Shown here: positions 6,473 through 14,035 of the stretch, one piece after another
Position numbering within the stretch: the first letter of the stretch is position 1
How the letters are laid out: each line of letters opens with the position of its first letter
DNA from: Candidatus Bathyarchaeota archaeon
Lineage (GTDB): Archaea > Thermoproteota > Bathyarchaeia > Bathyarchaeales > Bathycorpusculaceae
Direction of reading: 5' to 3'
Length of the DNA: 14,035 nucleotides
Assembly: GCA_003601875.1 (NCBI GenBank)
Contig: PIYF01000005.1
Span: 1-14,035 of the forward strand
Program-made: the position numbers and the translations under genes
The notes under the pieces: generated by a model
The model's input: the letters and a program-made list of their open reading frames with translations, nothing else
Told to the model about the DNA's origin: nothing
Database searches by the model: none

Positions 6473-8299
6473 CTATTTCACTGTAACGGATTTTGCAAGA
6501 TTTCTCGGAGTATCTGGGTTATGGCCTCTTTCAATAGCCATGTAATAAGCTAGAAGTTGTAATGGAACAATGAAGGGTATTGGAGATAAAACTTCTGGTA
6601 CACCTTTCGGAATTTCCATGTAATCATCAGCTAGCTTTTTTATTTCTTCATCTCCCTCCTCGATTAACGCTATTATGGAGGCGCCTCTAGCTTTCATCTC
6701 CATAATGTTTCCAATCACGGTTTTACGTGTTCCATCCTTTGGACATATAAAAACAACTGGAAAACCTTTTTCTATTAGGCTTATTGGACCATGCTTGCTT
6801 TCTCCAGCGGGGTAAGCTATGGCTGGAACGTAGGCTATCTCCATAAGTTTTAATCTTCCCTCATAAGCTGTGGCTGTGCTTATTCCACGTCCAAGGAAAA
6901 AGAAGGTTTCTGCATCCTTATACTTCTTCGCTATTTCCTTCACTTTCTCTTCTTGAGTGTTAATTATTGTTTCAACAACTTTTGGAATTTCATTGAGTTT
7001 TTCAGCAAGATAATCCATTTCATCCTGTGAAATTTTACCTCTTTTTTTGGCAAGTCTTAACGCTAGTTGAGCTAGAACGGAAAGTTGAGAAGTGAAAGTT
7101 TTTGTTGCTGCAACTCCAATTTCAGGTCCAGACTGTTGGCAAATATATACTCGTGAAACACGCGTTAAGGTTGACCCAATAACGTTTGTTAAACCGAGAA
7201 CTGTTGCAGCTCTCTCTCGGGCACAGTTAACTGCAGCTAAAGTGTCTGCTGTTTCACCTGATTGGCTTACAGCAAGAATTGTGCTGTCAATGTTCACTGA
7301 TTTTCCATGTTGCTCAATGAATTCGGAGGCTATAACCGGGTAGGTGGCGAGAAAAGCGAGCTTTGAAAACATGTATGAAGCTGCCAAACAAGCATGATAT
7401 GATGTTCCGCAAGCGACAAGGAAAACTTCACGTGCACGGTCAAGGAACTCAGTCATTAAGTCAAGATAATGCTCCTGTAGCCTAAGCGTATTCCGTAAGC
7501 ATGAGGGTTGTTCATGAATTTCTTTTAACATGAAATGAGGATAACCCTGTTTTGCAGCCATTTCGGGGGTCCAATCGATGATTTTCGGTTTTCTCGTTAC
7601 AAGTTTTCCGTCAACAATTTTTCTTATCTTAAATCCTTCAGATGTAAGAACAACAAGTTCTCCATCATTCACCGTAATTATTTTGTTGGTTAATGGTAAG
7701 AACGCTGGGATGTCAGATGCACAATATAAGCCTTTTTCACTTAAACCCAAAACTAATGGGCTTTCATTTCTGGCGCAAACTATTTTGTTAGGCTCCAATG
7801 TTGAAATGACAGCTATTGCATACGAACCATCAAGTCTCCTAACAGCGTCAAGAACAGCTTCCTCAAGATTTAAAGATTTTTTATTTACAGCTTCCTCAAT
7901 AAGGTGGACAATAACTTCAGTGTCGGTTTTCGATCTGAAAACGTGTCCTTCATTCTCAAGTTCAAGTTTCAACTCTGAAAAATTCTCAATTATCCCATTA
8001 TGAACTATTGCTATCCTTCCATCACAATCCACATGTGGATGAGCGTTAACCTTTAAGGGCGCCCCATGGGTTGCCCAACGAGTGTGCCCTATACCTACAT
8101 TCCCAGGCAAATCGTCGAGATTAATAATCTGGTGAACTTCATCTATTTTCCCCTGATCCTTCTTTATGTAAAGTTTACCATTGTAAAGAGTTGCCTCTCC
8201 AACAGAGTCGTATCCCCTATACTCAAGTCTTTTTAAAGCTTGATGTATTATCGGTGCAGCCTTACCACCCTTAAGAACGCATCCAAAAATTCCACACAT
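6473..8299 (-). CDS. glmS: Glutamine-fructose-6-phosphate aminotransferase (isomerizing)
   Basis: This 608-residue enzyme makes glucosamine-6-phosphate from fructose-6-phosphate and glutamine. That is the first step towards UDP-GlcNAc and related sugars used on glycoproteins. I chose ATG 8299 so that MCGIFG gives the N-terminal nucleophile Cys after Met removal; a TTG at 8314 would put five residues in front of it. GGAG is 9 nt upstream. The glutaminase domain (about 1-230) has EYRGYDS and GHTRWATHG. SIS domain 1 (about 290-425) has ACGTSYHA and SQSGETADT. SIS domain 2 (about 460-600) has LGRGISTATAYEG and AGESKHGP. The end is NLAKSVTVK, a typical GlmS tail. The protein looks complete. Its sugar product could feed glycosylation of the sequon-rich surface proteins nearby, which is only inference. 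Confidence 0.96.
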   Translation of the reverse strand: MCGIFGCVLKGGKAAPIIHQALKRLEYRGYDSVGEATLYNGKLYIKKDQGKIDEVHQIINLDDLPGNVGIGHTRWATHGAPLKVNAHPHVDCDGRIAIVHNGIIENFSELKLELENEGHVFRSKTDTEVIVHLIEEAVNKKSLNLEEAVLDAVRRLDGSYAIAVISTLEPNKIVCARNESPLVLGLSEKGLYCASDIPAFLPLTNKIITVNDGELVVLTSEGFKIRKIVDGKLVTRKPKIIDWTPEMAAKQGYPHFMLKEIHEQPSCLRNTLRLQEHYLDLMTEFLDRAREVFLVACGTSYHACLAASYMFSKLAFLATYPVIASEFIEQHGKSVNIDSTILAVSQSGETADTLAAVNCARERAATVLGLTNVIGSTLTRVSRVYICQQSGPEIGVAATKTFTSQLSVLAQLALRLAKKRGKISQDEMDYLAEKLNEIPKVVETIINTQEEKVKEIAKKYKDAETFFFLGRGISTATAYEGRLKLMEIAYVPAIAYPAGESKHGPISLIEKGFPVVFICPKDGTRKTVIGNIMEMKARGASIIALIEEGDEEIKKLADDYMEIPKGVPEVLSPIPFIVPLQLLAYYMAIERGHNPDTPRNLAKSVTVK

Positions 8300-8472
8300 G
8301 TCCTTGTTCTCCAAACTTTCAGTAACTTATGAAGAGTCTGCGGGTTCTATAAGCTTTTTTGAGGAAAAAATTTTTATTTTAAAAATCTCAGTTGAGAAGA
8401 ACCCTTCCTTTTAAGGGAAAAAGTTATTGGATGTTACAATTTTTGTTTGAATATTACAAAATTTTTATTATA
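8300..8472. promoter_or_regulatory. Intergenic region: glmS promoter and 3' flank of the methionine operon
   Basis: These 173 AT-rich nt lie between two minus-strand units. On the minus strand, AAGCTTATAG (about 8353-8344) is a plausible TATA-like box some 50 nt before the glmS ATG. Further upstream are a small inverted repeat (TCTCA-GT-TGAGA, 8386-8397) and a 5-bp hairpin (CCCTT...AAGGG, 8402-8417). The T-rich minus-strand stretch just after the core MetE stop may end its transcript. No gene is seen. Confidence 0.4.
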
Positions 8473-9627
8473 CTAACTGAGAACTTTTCTCGCCAACTCA
8501 GCCCCTGAAACCAAGCTTTGCAGCTTTTTAAAGCTAATATCCCAAGACCTTGTCCTAAGACCGCAATCTGTGCTGGCGTAAATTCTCACCGGATCCTTCA
8601 CTATTTTAACTGCATACAAAATTCTGTCCCTCACAAGTTCAGGAGGTTCTATAAAGTTTGTATGCACATCAATTACACCTAAACCGTAATCTCCATTATA
8701 TCCTTCTTCCTCAAAAATTTTCAGGTCTCCATATCCCTTTCTTACATAATCTTCGGTTCCAAGGTCTCTGCTGTCTCTGTTAGCAAACTCAATGGATAAT
8801 TGGCTGCAGTTTTTTAAATCACAAACATATTTTGCTAAAACAGCATAATTACTGTAACAGTTGTGAAGGCTGAACCTACAGTTAAAACCTTTAACCAGCT
8901 CATTAAAGGCTTCAACGAAAAGTTTCATTTCTTCATCTGTTGGATTTGTGGTTACAGCTGGCTCATCAATTTGAATCCATTTAGCTCCAGCATCAACAAG
9001 CTTTTTTATTTCAGTTCTCAAAACTTCCTTTATTAAGTCAAAAATGAATTCTCTTCTAGCCTCAAATTTTCTAAGCTTAAAATCTTTGATTTTATCGACA
9101 AGTTTCCTTTCATAATATTCGTTAAAAGTCCAATCTACAAGTGTGTATGGACCTGTAAATGGCACCTTAACAACTCTTTCAGTGTTTTTCTTTGTGAAAA
9201 CGAATTCTTCAAGATAGAAGGATTTAGAGTATTTCGGTTTTTCCACACAGGCAGCTTTTCTGAAATACCTGTAATCAAATGATTTCACGTATCCTAGGAA
9301 CTCGAATCCGGCGGTTCTCCTTATAACATGTTCATACATTTCAGATCTCCATTGTTCTCCATCGTAGAGAATGTTTAAACCTGCGGTTTCGAAGAGTTTT
9401 ATTGCATATTTTGCAGACCACTCAAGGATAGCTTTTCTTCTTTTAGGAGAATTTTTTTCACGTAAAATTTCAGCGAACTTCTCTAAGTCTGATATTCCAA
9501 GTTTTCTTCCCCAGTTTAAAGCTTCAGTGATTTCTTCCTCTGATAATGGGTTTCCTCTGTAAGCTTTAACTCTCCATTTAGGTTTAGAAAGACTTCCAAT
9601 CTCCTGTGTTGGAAATAGTTTATTCAA
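8473..9627 (-). CDS. Core methionine synthase (MetE C-terminal-type, zinc-dependent)
   Basis: This 384-residue protein matches the catalytic half of cobalamin-independent methionine synthase, which methylates homocysteine. The zinc ligands are visible: His255 and Cys257 (SLHNCYS), Glu280 (SIEFANR) and Cys355 (STDCGL). Other family marks are GSLSKPKW near the start, YDGEQWRSEMYEH, PFTGPYTLVDW and IQIDEPAV. It lacks the N-terminal folate-binding half found in bacterial MetE. Such core enzymes are thought to take methyl groups from a corrinoid protein; the donor here is unknown. The start is TTG, overlapping the previous gene by 8 nt, with a strong GGAGG (9642-9638) 10 nt upstream. It is third in the operon metF-like, MetE N-half-like, core MetE. 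Confidence 0.85.
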   Translation of the reverse strand: MNKLFPTQEIGSLSKPKWRVKAYRGNPLSEEEITEALNWGRKLGISDLEKFAEILREKNSPKRRKAILEWSAKYAIKLFETAGLNILYDGEQWRSEMYEHVIRRTAGFEFLGYVKSFDYRYFRKAACVEKPKYSKSFYLEEFVFTKKNTERVVKVPFTGPYTLVDWTFNEYYERKLVDKIKDFKLRKFEARREFIFDLIKEVLRTEIKKLVDAGAKWIQIDEPAVTTNPTDEEMKLFVEAFNELVKGFNCRFSLHNCYSNYAVLAKYVCDLKNCSQLSIEFANRDSRDLGTEDYVRKGYGDLKIFEEEGYNGDYGLGVIDVHTNFIEPPELVRDRILYAVKIVKDPVRIYASTDCGLRTRSWDISFKKLQSLVSGAELARKVLS

Positions 9628-10606
9628 GGAATTTTTCCTCCAATTTTCCAGTTATCTCCCTTGTCAATTTCATTTTTTCAAATGCTCGTTTCCAAGGTAA
9701 AAATTCTAAGTCACAGTTTGGAGCGATAAACACATCATTAATTTTTGATGGATAAATTGAGTCAATTATTTTTTCAGCAACTCCAACAAGTTCTTCCACT
9801 TTTTCTAGAAGGGAGCTTCTTGCGTCAACCAGCCCTAAACAGACACCTTTACCAAAATCATAAGTCTTCACTTCTTCAATATTTGTTTCATAAATGTCGA
9901 TTCCAAGGTGGGTAACAGGGAAATCTAATGCTTCAGGCAAAATTTTCGAAAAGTCTCCGAAAAATGTTTGGAGACAAGTTTTAACCTTTAAACCTCTAAC
10001 GGCTAATTTCAAGGAATCTTCAATAAAACTTAAAGTGTCTTTATCGATTCCAGATTTGAAAGGGTCATAGGTCAAAGCCGGATCGCTTAATTGAATATAA
10101 CTGAATCCCGATTCAGCCAAGCTTTTAATTTCTTCGTTAAGAATTTTTGCATAACTGAACATGAGTTCATTTTCATCTTTGTAATATCTGTTTTCTGAAA
10201 GAGTTGCAAAAGTGTATGGCGCTGGCAAAATTATTTTCCATTGACGATTCTTGGGAAGTTTCTCCACATAGGTTACTTTTTTAACTATTTCTCCGCTACG
10301 CTCTAATGGTTCTGTTATTACGGGTTTCCTATAAAAAGTGTTGTTGTTAAACCATCTTGCAAGGCTTCCAACGCTAGCGCCAACTAGGTTTTCAACAAAG
10401 GGTCTAAGAAGATCTTGCCATCTTAACATTCCATCAGTAACAAAGCTTAAGTTAAGAGAGGCTTGTGCTTCTATCACAATATCCGTATACTTCGAAAAGT
10501 TTTCTTCAAGTTCCTTTTCAGTTATTCTTCCCCTATCATAAGCTCTAGTTTTCTCTATAAGCTCATCTGGCCTTGGAAGAATGCCGGTAACGTAACAGCC
10601 AATCAT
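9620..10606 (-). CDS. MetE N-terminal-half-like protein without zinc site
   Basis: This 328-residue (beta/alpha)8-type protein is related to the MetE/UROD superfamily. It shows TDGMLRWQD (57-65), ILPAPYTFA, IQLSDPALTYD (171-181), CLQTFFGDF, LGLVDARSS and IAPNCDLEFLPW (294-305). These resemble the N-terminal half of MetE, which has a Y-F-G motif and an APSC-type motif. Aligned with the neighbouring core enzyme, the zinc ligands H-x-C become Q-x-F and the Glu becomes Asp; only the last Cys is kept. It is probably not catalytic on its own. It may form a complex with the core MetE (a split MetE) or bind the methyl carrier. Its ATG overlaps the metF-like stop as ATGA. Confidence 0.75.
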   Translation of the reverse strand: MIGCYVTGILPRPDELIEKTRAYDRGRITEKELEENFSKYTDIVIEAQASLNLSFVTDGMLRWQDLLRPFVENLVGASVGSLARWFNNNTFYRKPVITEPLERSGEIVKKVTYVEKLPKNRQWKIILPAPYTFATLSENRYYKDENELMFSYAKILNEEIKSLAESGFSYIQLSDPALTYDPFKSGIDKDTLSFIEDSLKLAVRGLKVKTCLQTFFGDFSKILPEALDFPVTHLGIDIYETNIEEVKTYDFGKGVCLGLVDARSSLLEKVEELVGVAEKIIDSIYPSKINDVFIAPNCDLEFLPWKRAFEKMKLTREITGKLEEKFLE

Positions 10607-11496
10607 TTCCTTCTCAATCCTTCAATAATTTTCTTGCCTAAATAATCACAGCCTAAAGTCATTATGTGAAATCCTATTTTATATTTTGGTGAAAGCGCTG
10701 ACTTAATTTCATCAGCAGCCTCTAAAAGAACGGAGATTAATTCTCCTTGAAAATCTCCACTTTGACTAAGTCTTTTCAGCAAGTTTTCTGAAACTTCAAC
10801 GTGTAGAAAACTTAAAACCTTCTTTAAGGCTTTTTCTGACGGTTGAGGAGCCAAACCTATTAAGACAGGCTTATCTAAGTTTACTCCCTGTTTTTCCGCT
10901 TTTTCAAAAAAATTTAACACGAGGTTAGGGTTGAATGTTATTTGAGATTGAAAGAAATCGAATCCAGCCTCGATTTTTTTGGAAACTGTTTCAACTTCAT
11001 TTTTTCTATCAAAGATGATTGTTCCACCGACTAAAAAATCTGTTTTCCCTTCAATTTTTATTGATTCATCATTGTAAGCGAAACCTTTGTTTAAACCTTT
11101 AACTATTCTACAAAGCTCTATTGATGTGGTTTCCCAAACTTCTTTAGGTTTAAGTATTCCTGAAGGCTTATCACCTCCTATAATGAAAAGATTTCTCAAC
11201 CCAAGAATGTGTGCACCTAAAATGTCTGATTGAAGAGCTAGAAGATTTCTATCTCTACAATTTAAATGGGGGATAGCATCCACTTTTAATTCATCCATCA
11301 CAATTTTAGCATAGGCTATTGAGGAAACCTTTAGGGTTGAGAGAGGATTATCTGGAACGTTCACTGCATCAATTCTATCTTTAAAATCCTTAATATCCTT
11401 AATATGCTGGTTGATTACGCATCCTTTAGGAGACCATATCTCATAAGTTACCGGAGTAACATTGCTTTTTAACACTTCTCTAAACATTGTTTTCAC
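10603..11496 (-). CDS. Methylenetetrahydrofolate reductase-like protein (MetF family)
   Basis: This 297-residue TIM-barrel protein has the MetF signature: an N-terminal FREVL, Glu19 in VTYEIWSPKG (catalytic-Glu position), DAVNVPDNP, IPHLNCRDRN (75-84), LQSDILGAHILG and FIIGGDKPSG (104-113). In the family it reduces methylene-tetrahydrofolate (or, in archaea, related pterin carriers) to the methyl form using flavin. Being first in the operon with two MetE-like genes, it probably supplies or handles methyl groups for methionine. The GTG at 11496 is the annotated start; an in-frame ATG at 11487 is equally possible. The promoter is in the short AT-rich gap shared with the divergent regulator. Confidence 0.85.
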   Translation of the reverse strand: MKTMFREVLKSNVTPVTYEIWSPKGCVINQHIKDIKDFKDRIDAVNVPDNPLSTLKVSSIAYAKIVMDELKVDAIPHLNCRDRNLLALQSDILGAHILGLRNLFIIGGDKPSGILKPKEVWETTSIELCRIVKGLNKGFAYNDESIKIEGKTDFLVGGTIIFDRKNEVETVSKKIEAGFDFFQSQITFNPNLVLNFFEKAEKQGVNLDKPVLIGLAPQPSEKALKKVLSFLHVEVSENLLKRLSQSGDFQGELISVLLEAADEIKSALSPKYKIGFHIMTLGCDYLGKKIIEGLRRK

Positions 11497-11561
11497 ATTT
11501 CCCCATTTGCTATCTAAATAAGTATTAATAAATAACTAAAGCATTATGGTTGTTGAGAATT
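11497..11561. promoter_or_regulatory. Divergent promoter between the metF operon and the winged-helix gene
   Basis: This 65-nt AT-rich gap holds overlapping TATA-like sequences: TATTAATAAATAA (11523-11535) for the plus strand and ACTTATTTAG (11523-11514) for the minus strand. Both put transcription starts within a few nt of the start codons, so the mRNAs are probably nearly leaderless. A protein bound here could control both genes; the winged-helix protein is the obvious candidate, by inference only. Confidence 0.5.
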
Positions 11562-12524
11562 ATGAATAGAAAACTACTGGTTCAAGAAGGAGAAAAATGG
11601 AAAGCAGAAGAAATAAAAATTTTTGATAAACCAAAAAAATTGAAGCTTATTCTAAACGAGTTAAGCTGGAAAATTTTGAAACTTCTCGCTGAAAGGGAAA
11701 TGTATCCTCTAGAAATAGCCAGACATTTAGGGATCCATGAACAAAAAGTGTATTATCATATAAAGAAACTTGTGGAAGCCGGAGCAATAAAAGTTGTAAG
11801 GGAAGAGGAAAAGAAAGGTGTAATCGCCAAATATTATCGAGCTGTCTCACCAGCATTTGGAATAGAACTGAAAAAAGATTATGAAGAAACTGAAAGAAAA
11901 CCTTTCCTCGGAATCAACAAGAAGATTCAAAGTTTTTTTAAAGAATTTATGGCTGAAAACATGATTTTTAATGGGAAAATAGTTGTTGGAAGCCCTATGC
12001 CTCATGGACCTTTCAGGACAAGTGCGAGGGATGGACATTATGCCTCACACTTAACTTTCTTTTTGGGACAATTTATGAGGATTCCTGAAAATTTCGTGGT
12101 TAAACTTGATGTGGACGTGAAGGCTGAAAAGGAAGAAAGAAACAACCTGATTTTGGTTGGCGGTCCTGGAACGAATCTTCTAACTCAAATGGTAAATCCT
12201 TATCTGCCAATAAAATTTAACATGCAACCTTCAAACCAAGGTTTCCTCTTTGGAGGATTAATTTCTCAAAACACTTCTCGTGTATACACTGCAGACACTG
12301 TTGGTTTAGTGGCTAAAATGGTGAATCCTTGGAATGAGACGAAACGAATCGTTGTTTTAGCTGGAAACAAAGCTGTTGGAACAAAGGCATGTGTATTAGC
12401 ATTAACGAAGTTTTGGAGAAAAACTTTAGAGAAGTTTCACGGTCAAGAAGTTTTCGCAACAGTTATTCAAGGCTTCGATTTAGATGGTGATGGAAAAGTA
12501 GATTCAATAGAAGTTCTTGAATAA
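11562..12524 (+). CDS. Winged-helix (ArsR-like) protein with S-layer-like C-terminal region and EF-hand-like end
   Basis: This protein has 320 residues from the ATG at 11562 (an in-frame TTG at 11550 would add four). Residues about 25-95 form a winged helix of the ArsR type, with ILKLLAEREMYPLEIARHLG and a recognition helix EQKVYYHIKKLVEAG. There is no signal peptide or membrane helix, so it should be cytosolic. Next come VVGSPMPHGP and RDGHYASHLTFFLG (141-169), then LILVGGPGTNLL (196-207) and VVLAGNKAVGTKACVLAL (264-281). Those two motifs resemble archaeal S-layer proteins. The end is DLDGDGKVDSIE (306-317), a perfect EF-hand/dockerin calcium loop. I recognise it as a conserved archaeal type of unknown ligand. 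It is divergent from the metF operon and may regulate it. Confidence 0.75.
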   Translation: MNRKLLVQEGEKWKAEEIKIFDKPKKLKLILNELSWKILKLLAEREMYPLEIARHLGIHEQKVYYHIKKLVEAGAIKVVREEEKKGVIAKYYRAVSPAFGIELKKDYEETERKPFLGINKKIQSFFKEFMAENMIFNGKIVVGSPMPHGPFRTSARDGHYASHLTFFLGQFMRIPENFVVKLDVDVKAEKEERNNLILVGGPGTNLLTQMVNPYLPIKFNMQPSNQGFLFGGLISQNTSRVYTADTVGLVAKMVNPWNETKRIVVLAGNKAVGTKACVLALTKFWRKTLEKFHGQEVFATVIQGFDLDGDGKVDSIEVLE

Positions 12525-12525
12525 C

Positions 12526-12885
12526 CTAGCCTGTTAAGAAATCTCTTTTTGCAGCGACACAAATTGTGAAAATAACAGTGAGAATTATGAACACTGTTAA
12601 ACTTAAATCCAAAAATATGTTGCTTCCAAAGAAATAATAAAGATTAAAGGCTGAAAAGCTTATGTTTAGGAAGAAGAGAATTGTAACAACCCAAAGAGAC
12701 CAGCCCCTCTTCTTAAATAATCCATACGCTGCTATAACGTTTAGTATGGCTAAAATCCCTATGTGGATAAAGTTGAAACCGTTTAACCCTAATACAATGA
12801 AAAGTATTATTCCCGTGAGCAAGTAGAAGATGAAGGATGCAAACATACTTAAGCTTTCAAAGTTCAACTTCGAAGCGAATGACAT
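12526..12885 (-). CDS. Small membrane protein with four predicted helices, function unknown
   Basis: I call a 119-residue protein from the ATG at 12885. AGGCGGTT lies just upstream, and a TATA-like AT run (12935-12924) is about 45 nt away. The open frame extends to 13014, but that would cross the TATA-like box and overlap the divergent ureohydrolase start. Four hydrophobic stretches are seen (about residues 13-35, 40-55, 62-85, 90-112), with a positive loop FKKRGWSLW between the second and third. The motif H-I-G-I-L-A-I-L-N-V-I-A-A-YGL then K-K-RGW is common in small archaeal four-helix membrane proteins. I cannot name a function. Its stop is 1 nt from that of the convergent winged-helix gene. 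Confidence 0.65.
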   Translation of the reverse strand: MSFASKLNFESLSMFASFIFYLLTGIILFIVLGLNGFNFIHIGILAILNVIAAYGLFKKRGWSLWVVTILFFLNISFSAFNLYYFFGSNIFLDLSLTVFIILTVIFTICVAAKRDFLTG

Positions 12886-12963
12886 TTCAACCGCCTTTAA
12901 CCTAAATGCATAGGATGGCATGCTAATAAATTTAATGCTAAAAATCATTGTTAAAACCGAAAA

Positions 12964-12974
12964 TTTAGAATAAA
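12964..12974 (+). promoter_or_regulatory. TATA-like element of the ureohydrolase gene
   Basis: TTTAGAATAAA lies about 34 nt before the ATG at 13003. No Shine-Dalgarno site is present, so the mRNA is probably leaderless or nearly so, unlike most genes in the window. Confidence 0.45.
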
Positions 12975-13002
12975 TGGAAAAGTAAAAAAAGATAGAACCA
13001 AA

Positions 13003-13908
13003 ATGAGTTATCATAAGTTATTCGTTTCTCAATCAAACATTTTTGGAGGATTCCAAAAAACCTTTGATCAAGCAGACTACGTGATCTTCGGGGTTCCTTT
13101 CGATGTTACAAGCACATATAGAAGGGGTGCAAAATTTGCACCGAACGCTATCAGAGAAGCATCCCTTAACATTGAAACTTACAGCTTCCGAACTGGTTTA
13201 GATTTGGAAGATTTAAAAATACATGATTTAGGTGATTTAGATGTTTTATCAAGTGTAGAGAAGACTTTGGAAAGACTTGAACTTGTGGTTAAAGAAATTT
13301 TAGAGAGAGGGAAAAAACTTGTGGTGATTGGTGGAGAACACACCATCACCTTTGGAATTGCAAAAGGATTTAAAAATATAGCGTCAGAAACGGCGCTAAT
13401 AAGTTTTGATGCACATCTTGATTTAAGGGAAGAATTTTTAGGATTAAAAATTTCTCACACAACTTTCATGCGTAGGATAAATGAGGAAATTAAACCTGCA
13501 AAAATTCTTGAGGTGGGAACGCGAGCAGTCTGTAGGGAGGAACTTAAATACGCTGAAAAAGCTGGAATAGAATTTTTTACAGTTCATCAAATTAGAAAAC
13601 AAGGAATAGGGGGAATCTTAAGGCAGTTAAAAGAAAAACTGAATGGAATGAAAAATGTTTACTTATCAATAGATATGGATGTTCTTGACCCTGGTTTTGC
13701 ACCTGCCGTTCAGAACCCTGAACCCGAAGGACTTGAACCCCACATTTTAATCGACATCTTATCTGGTTTATGCGATGAAAAAGTGATAGGTTTTGATGTT
13801 GTGGAAGTTACTCCACCTTATGATCATGGAACTTCAGCCATTCAAGCGGCAAAAATAATATTGGAAGTTTTATGTCAAATGGAGAATTCAAGGAGATCTA
13901 AAATTTAG
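13003..13908 (+). CDS. speB: Agmatinase/arginase-family ureohydrolase
   Basis: This 301-residue enzyme has the six manganese ligands: His113 (GGEHT), Asp136, His138 and Asp140 (SFDAHLD), Asp224 and Asp226 (SIDMDVLDP). It begins by the usual GVPFD...YRRGAKFAPNAIR motif, and also has ISHTTFMRRI and FDVVEVTPPYDHG. The family releases urea from guanidino compounds. In archaea, agmatine or aminopropyl-agmatine is the likely substrate, on the route to polyamines that stabilise nucleic acids. The usual G-T-P-E-P-G-G motif is QNPEPEGLEP here, so substrate choice cannot be fixed and arginase is possible. The ATG has no ribosome binding site. Its stop overlaps the end of the next gene by 4 nt, convergently. 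Confidence 0.9.
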   Translation: MSYHKLFVSQSNIFGGFQKTFDQADYVIFGVPFDVTSTYRRGAKFAPNAIREASLNIETYSFRTGLDLEDLKIHDLGDLDVLSSVEKTLERLELVVKEILERGKKLVVIGGEHTITFGIAKGFKNIASETALISFDAHLDLREEFLGLKISHTTFMRRINEEIKPAKILEVGTRAVCREELKYAEKAGIEFFTVHQIRKQGIGGILRQLKEKLNGMKNVYLSIDMDVLDPGFAPAVQNPEPEGLEPHILIDILSGLCDEKVIGFDVVEVTPPYDHGTSAIQAAKIILEVLCQMENSRRSKI

Positions 13909-14035
13909 CTTTTTAACAGTTTAGCTATGAAGAAACCGTTACACTTGTGAATGTGCGGATATAACCTTCGACATTCCTTCATTCCTCTAAAACCTGGAAA
14001 ACCAATTTTGGGATTTATCTCAACTAATGAATATT
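13905..14035 (-). CDS. C-terminal end of a NOL1/NOP2/Sun-family RNA m5C methyltransferase (runs off right edge)
   Basis: My hand translation of the minus strand gives 42 codons from the window edge to TAA at 13905. The peptide contains EINPKIGFPGFRGMKECRRL and then YPHIHKCNGFFIAKLLKS. An R-L-Y-P-H-x-H-x-x-NGFFIAK ending is typical of RsmB/NSUN methyltransferases, which methylate cytosine-5 in rRNA or tRNA using S-adenosylmethionine. The catalytic cysteines are outside the window, so the RNA target cannot be stated. Its last codons overlap the end of speB by 4 nt. It is too short for standard ORF calling but clearly coding. Confidence 0.85.
   Translation of the reverse strand, partial: YSLVEINPKIGFPGFRGMKECRRLYPHIHKCNGFFIAKLLKS

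Noticed and set aside
7578..8003. 141-codon plus-strand open frame opposite glmS
   Set aside because: It lies wholly antisense to the conserved glutaminase domain, has no ribosome binding site or recognisable motif, and is a shadow of glmS.
8402..8417. Small hairpin CCCTT...AAGGG as a terminator
   Set aside because: The stem is only 5 bp and lies about 70 nt beyond the MetE stop; this is too weak to call in an AT-rich gap.
8522..8535. AGCTTT-TT-AAAGCT inverted repeat resembling the pcm palindrome
   Set aside because: It is inside conserved MetE coding sequence, shares only the AGCTTT core, and is likely chance.
12886..13014. 43-residue N-terminal extension of the small membrane protein
   Set aside because: It would run through the likely TATA element and overlap the start of the divergent ureohydrolase. 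The ATG at 12885 has a better upstream site.
1..14035. CRISPR arrays, tRNA/rRNA genes, transposases
   Set aside because: I looked for short direct repeats with spacers, cloverleaf-like sequence and transposase motifs and saw none; nearly all DNA is taken up by genes.

Overview
The window reads as archaeal chromosome. The evidence is the gene content (a Cdc48/VAT-type N-domain, aEF-1-beta with its zinc-ribbon partner, FEN-1, a split MetE system), AT-rich TATA-like boxes about 25-60 nt before the starts, GGTGG/GGAG ribosome binding sites and frequent GTG/TTG starts. The methionine genes are of a kind known from anaerobic archaea. The phylum cannot be fixed from sequence alone; a TACK-type lineage such as Bathyarchaeia is my inference.

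Layout, left to right. (1) 1-4523: the 5' end of a cdc48-like gene and ef1b, both on the minus strand, then a head-to-head pair. The pair is a large secreted protein with five DUF11-type repeats (minus) and a membrane-anchored protein with a caspase/CHAT-like H...C pattern (plus). The HVO_2753-type zinc-ribbon gene (minus) follows. The zinc ribbon and ef1b are usually adjacent in archaea, so the surface pair looks inserted between them. (2) 4654-5688: fen, with a TTG start. (3) 5701-6409: pcm (protein-L-isoaspartate methyltransferase), interrupted at codon 63 by a 31-nt element. The RNA can fold into a bulge-helix-bulge (BHB), and excision at the predicted sites restores the reading frame and the conserved A-P-H-M sequence exactly. 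(4) 6473-8299: glmS. (5) 8473-11496: an overlapping three-gene operon, metF-like, MetE N-half-like, then core MetE, with 4- and 8-nt overlaps. (6) 11562-12524: a divergent winged-helix protein whose C-terminal part resembles archaeal S-layer domains and ends in an EF-hand-like loop. (7) 12526-12885: a small four-helix membrane protein. (8) 13003-13908: an agmatinase/arginase-family enzyme. (9) 13905-14035: the C-terminal end of a NOL1/NOP2/Sun-family RNA m5C methyltransferase.

The strongest observation is the probable BHB intron in pcm. Conventional annotation would report two short ORFs or a pseudogene, whereas removing the 31 nt gives a 225-residue PCM of normal length. Second is the divergent surface-protein/protease-like pair with a shared control region. 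Third is the MetF/split-MetE operon. No tRNA, rRNA, CRISPR array or insertion sequence was seen, and no stretch over 300 nt lacks a gene; the longest is 3302-3534.
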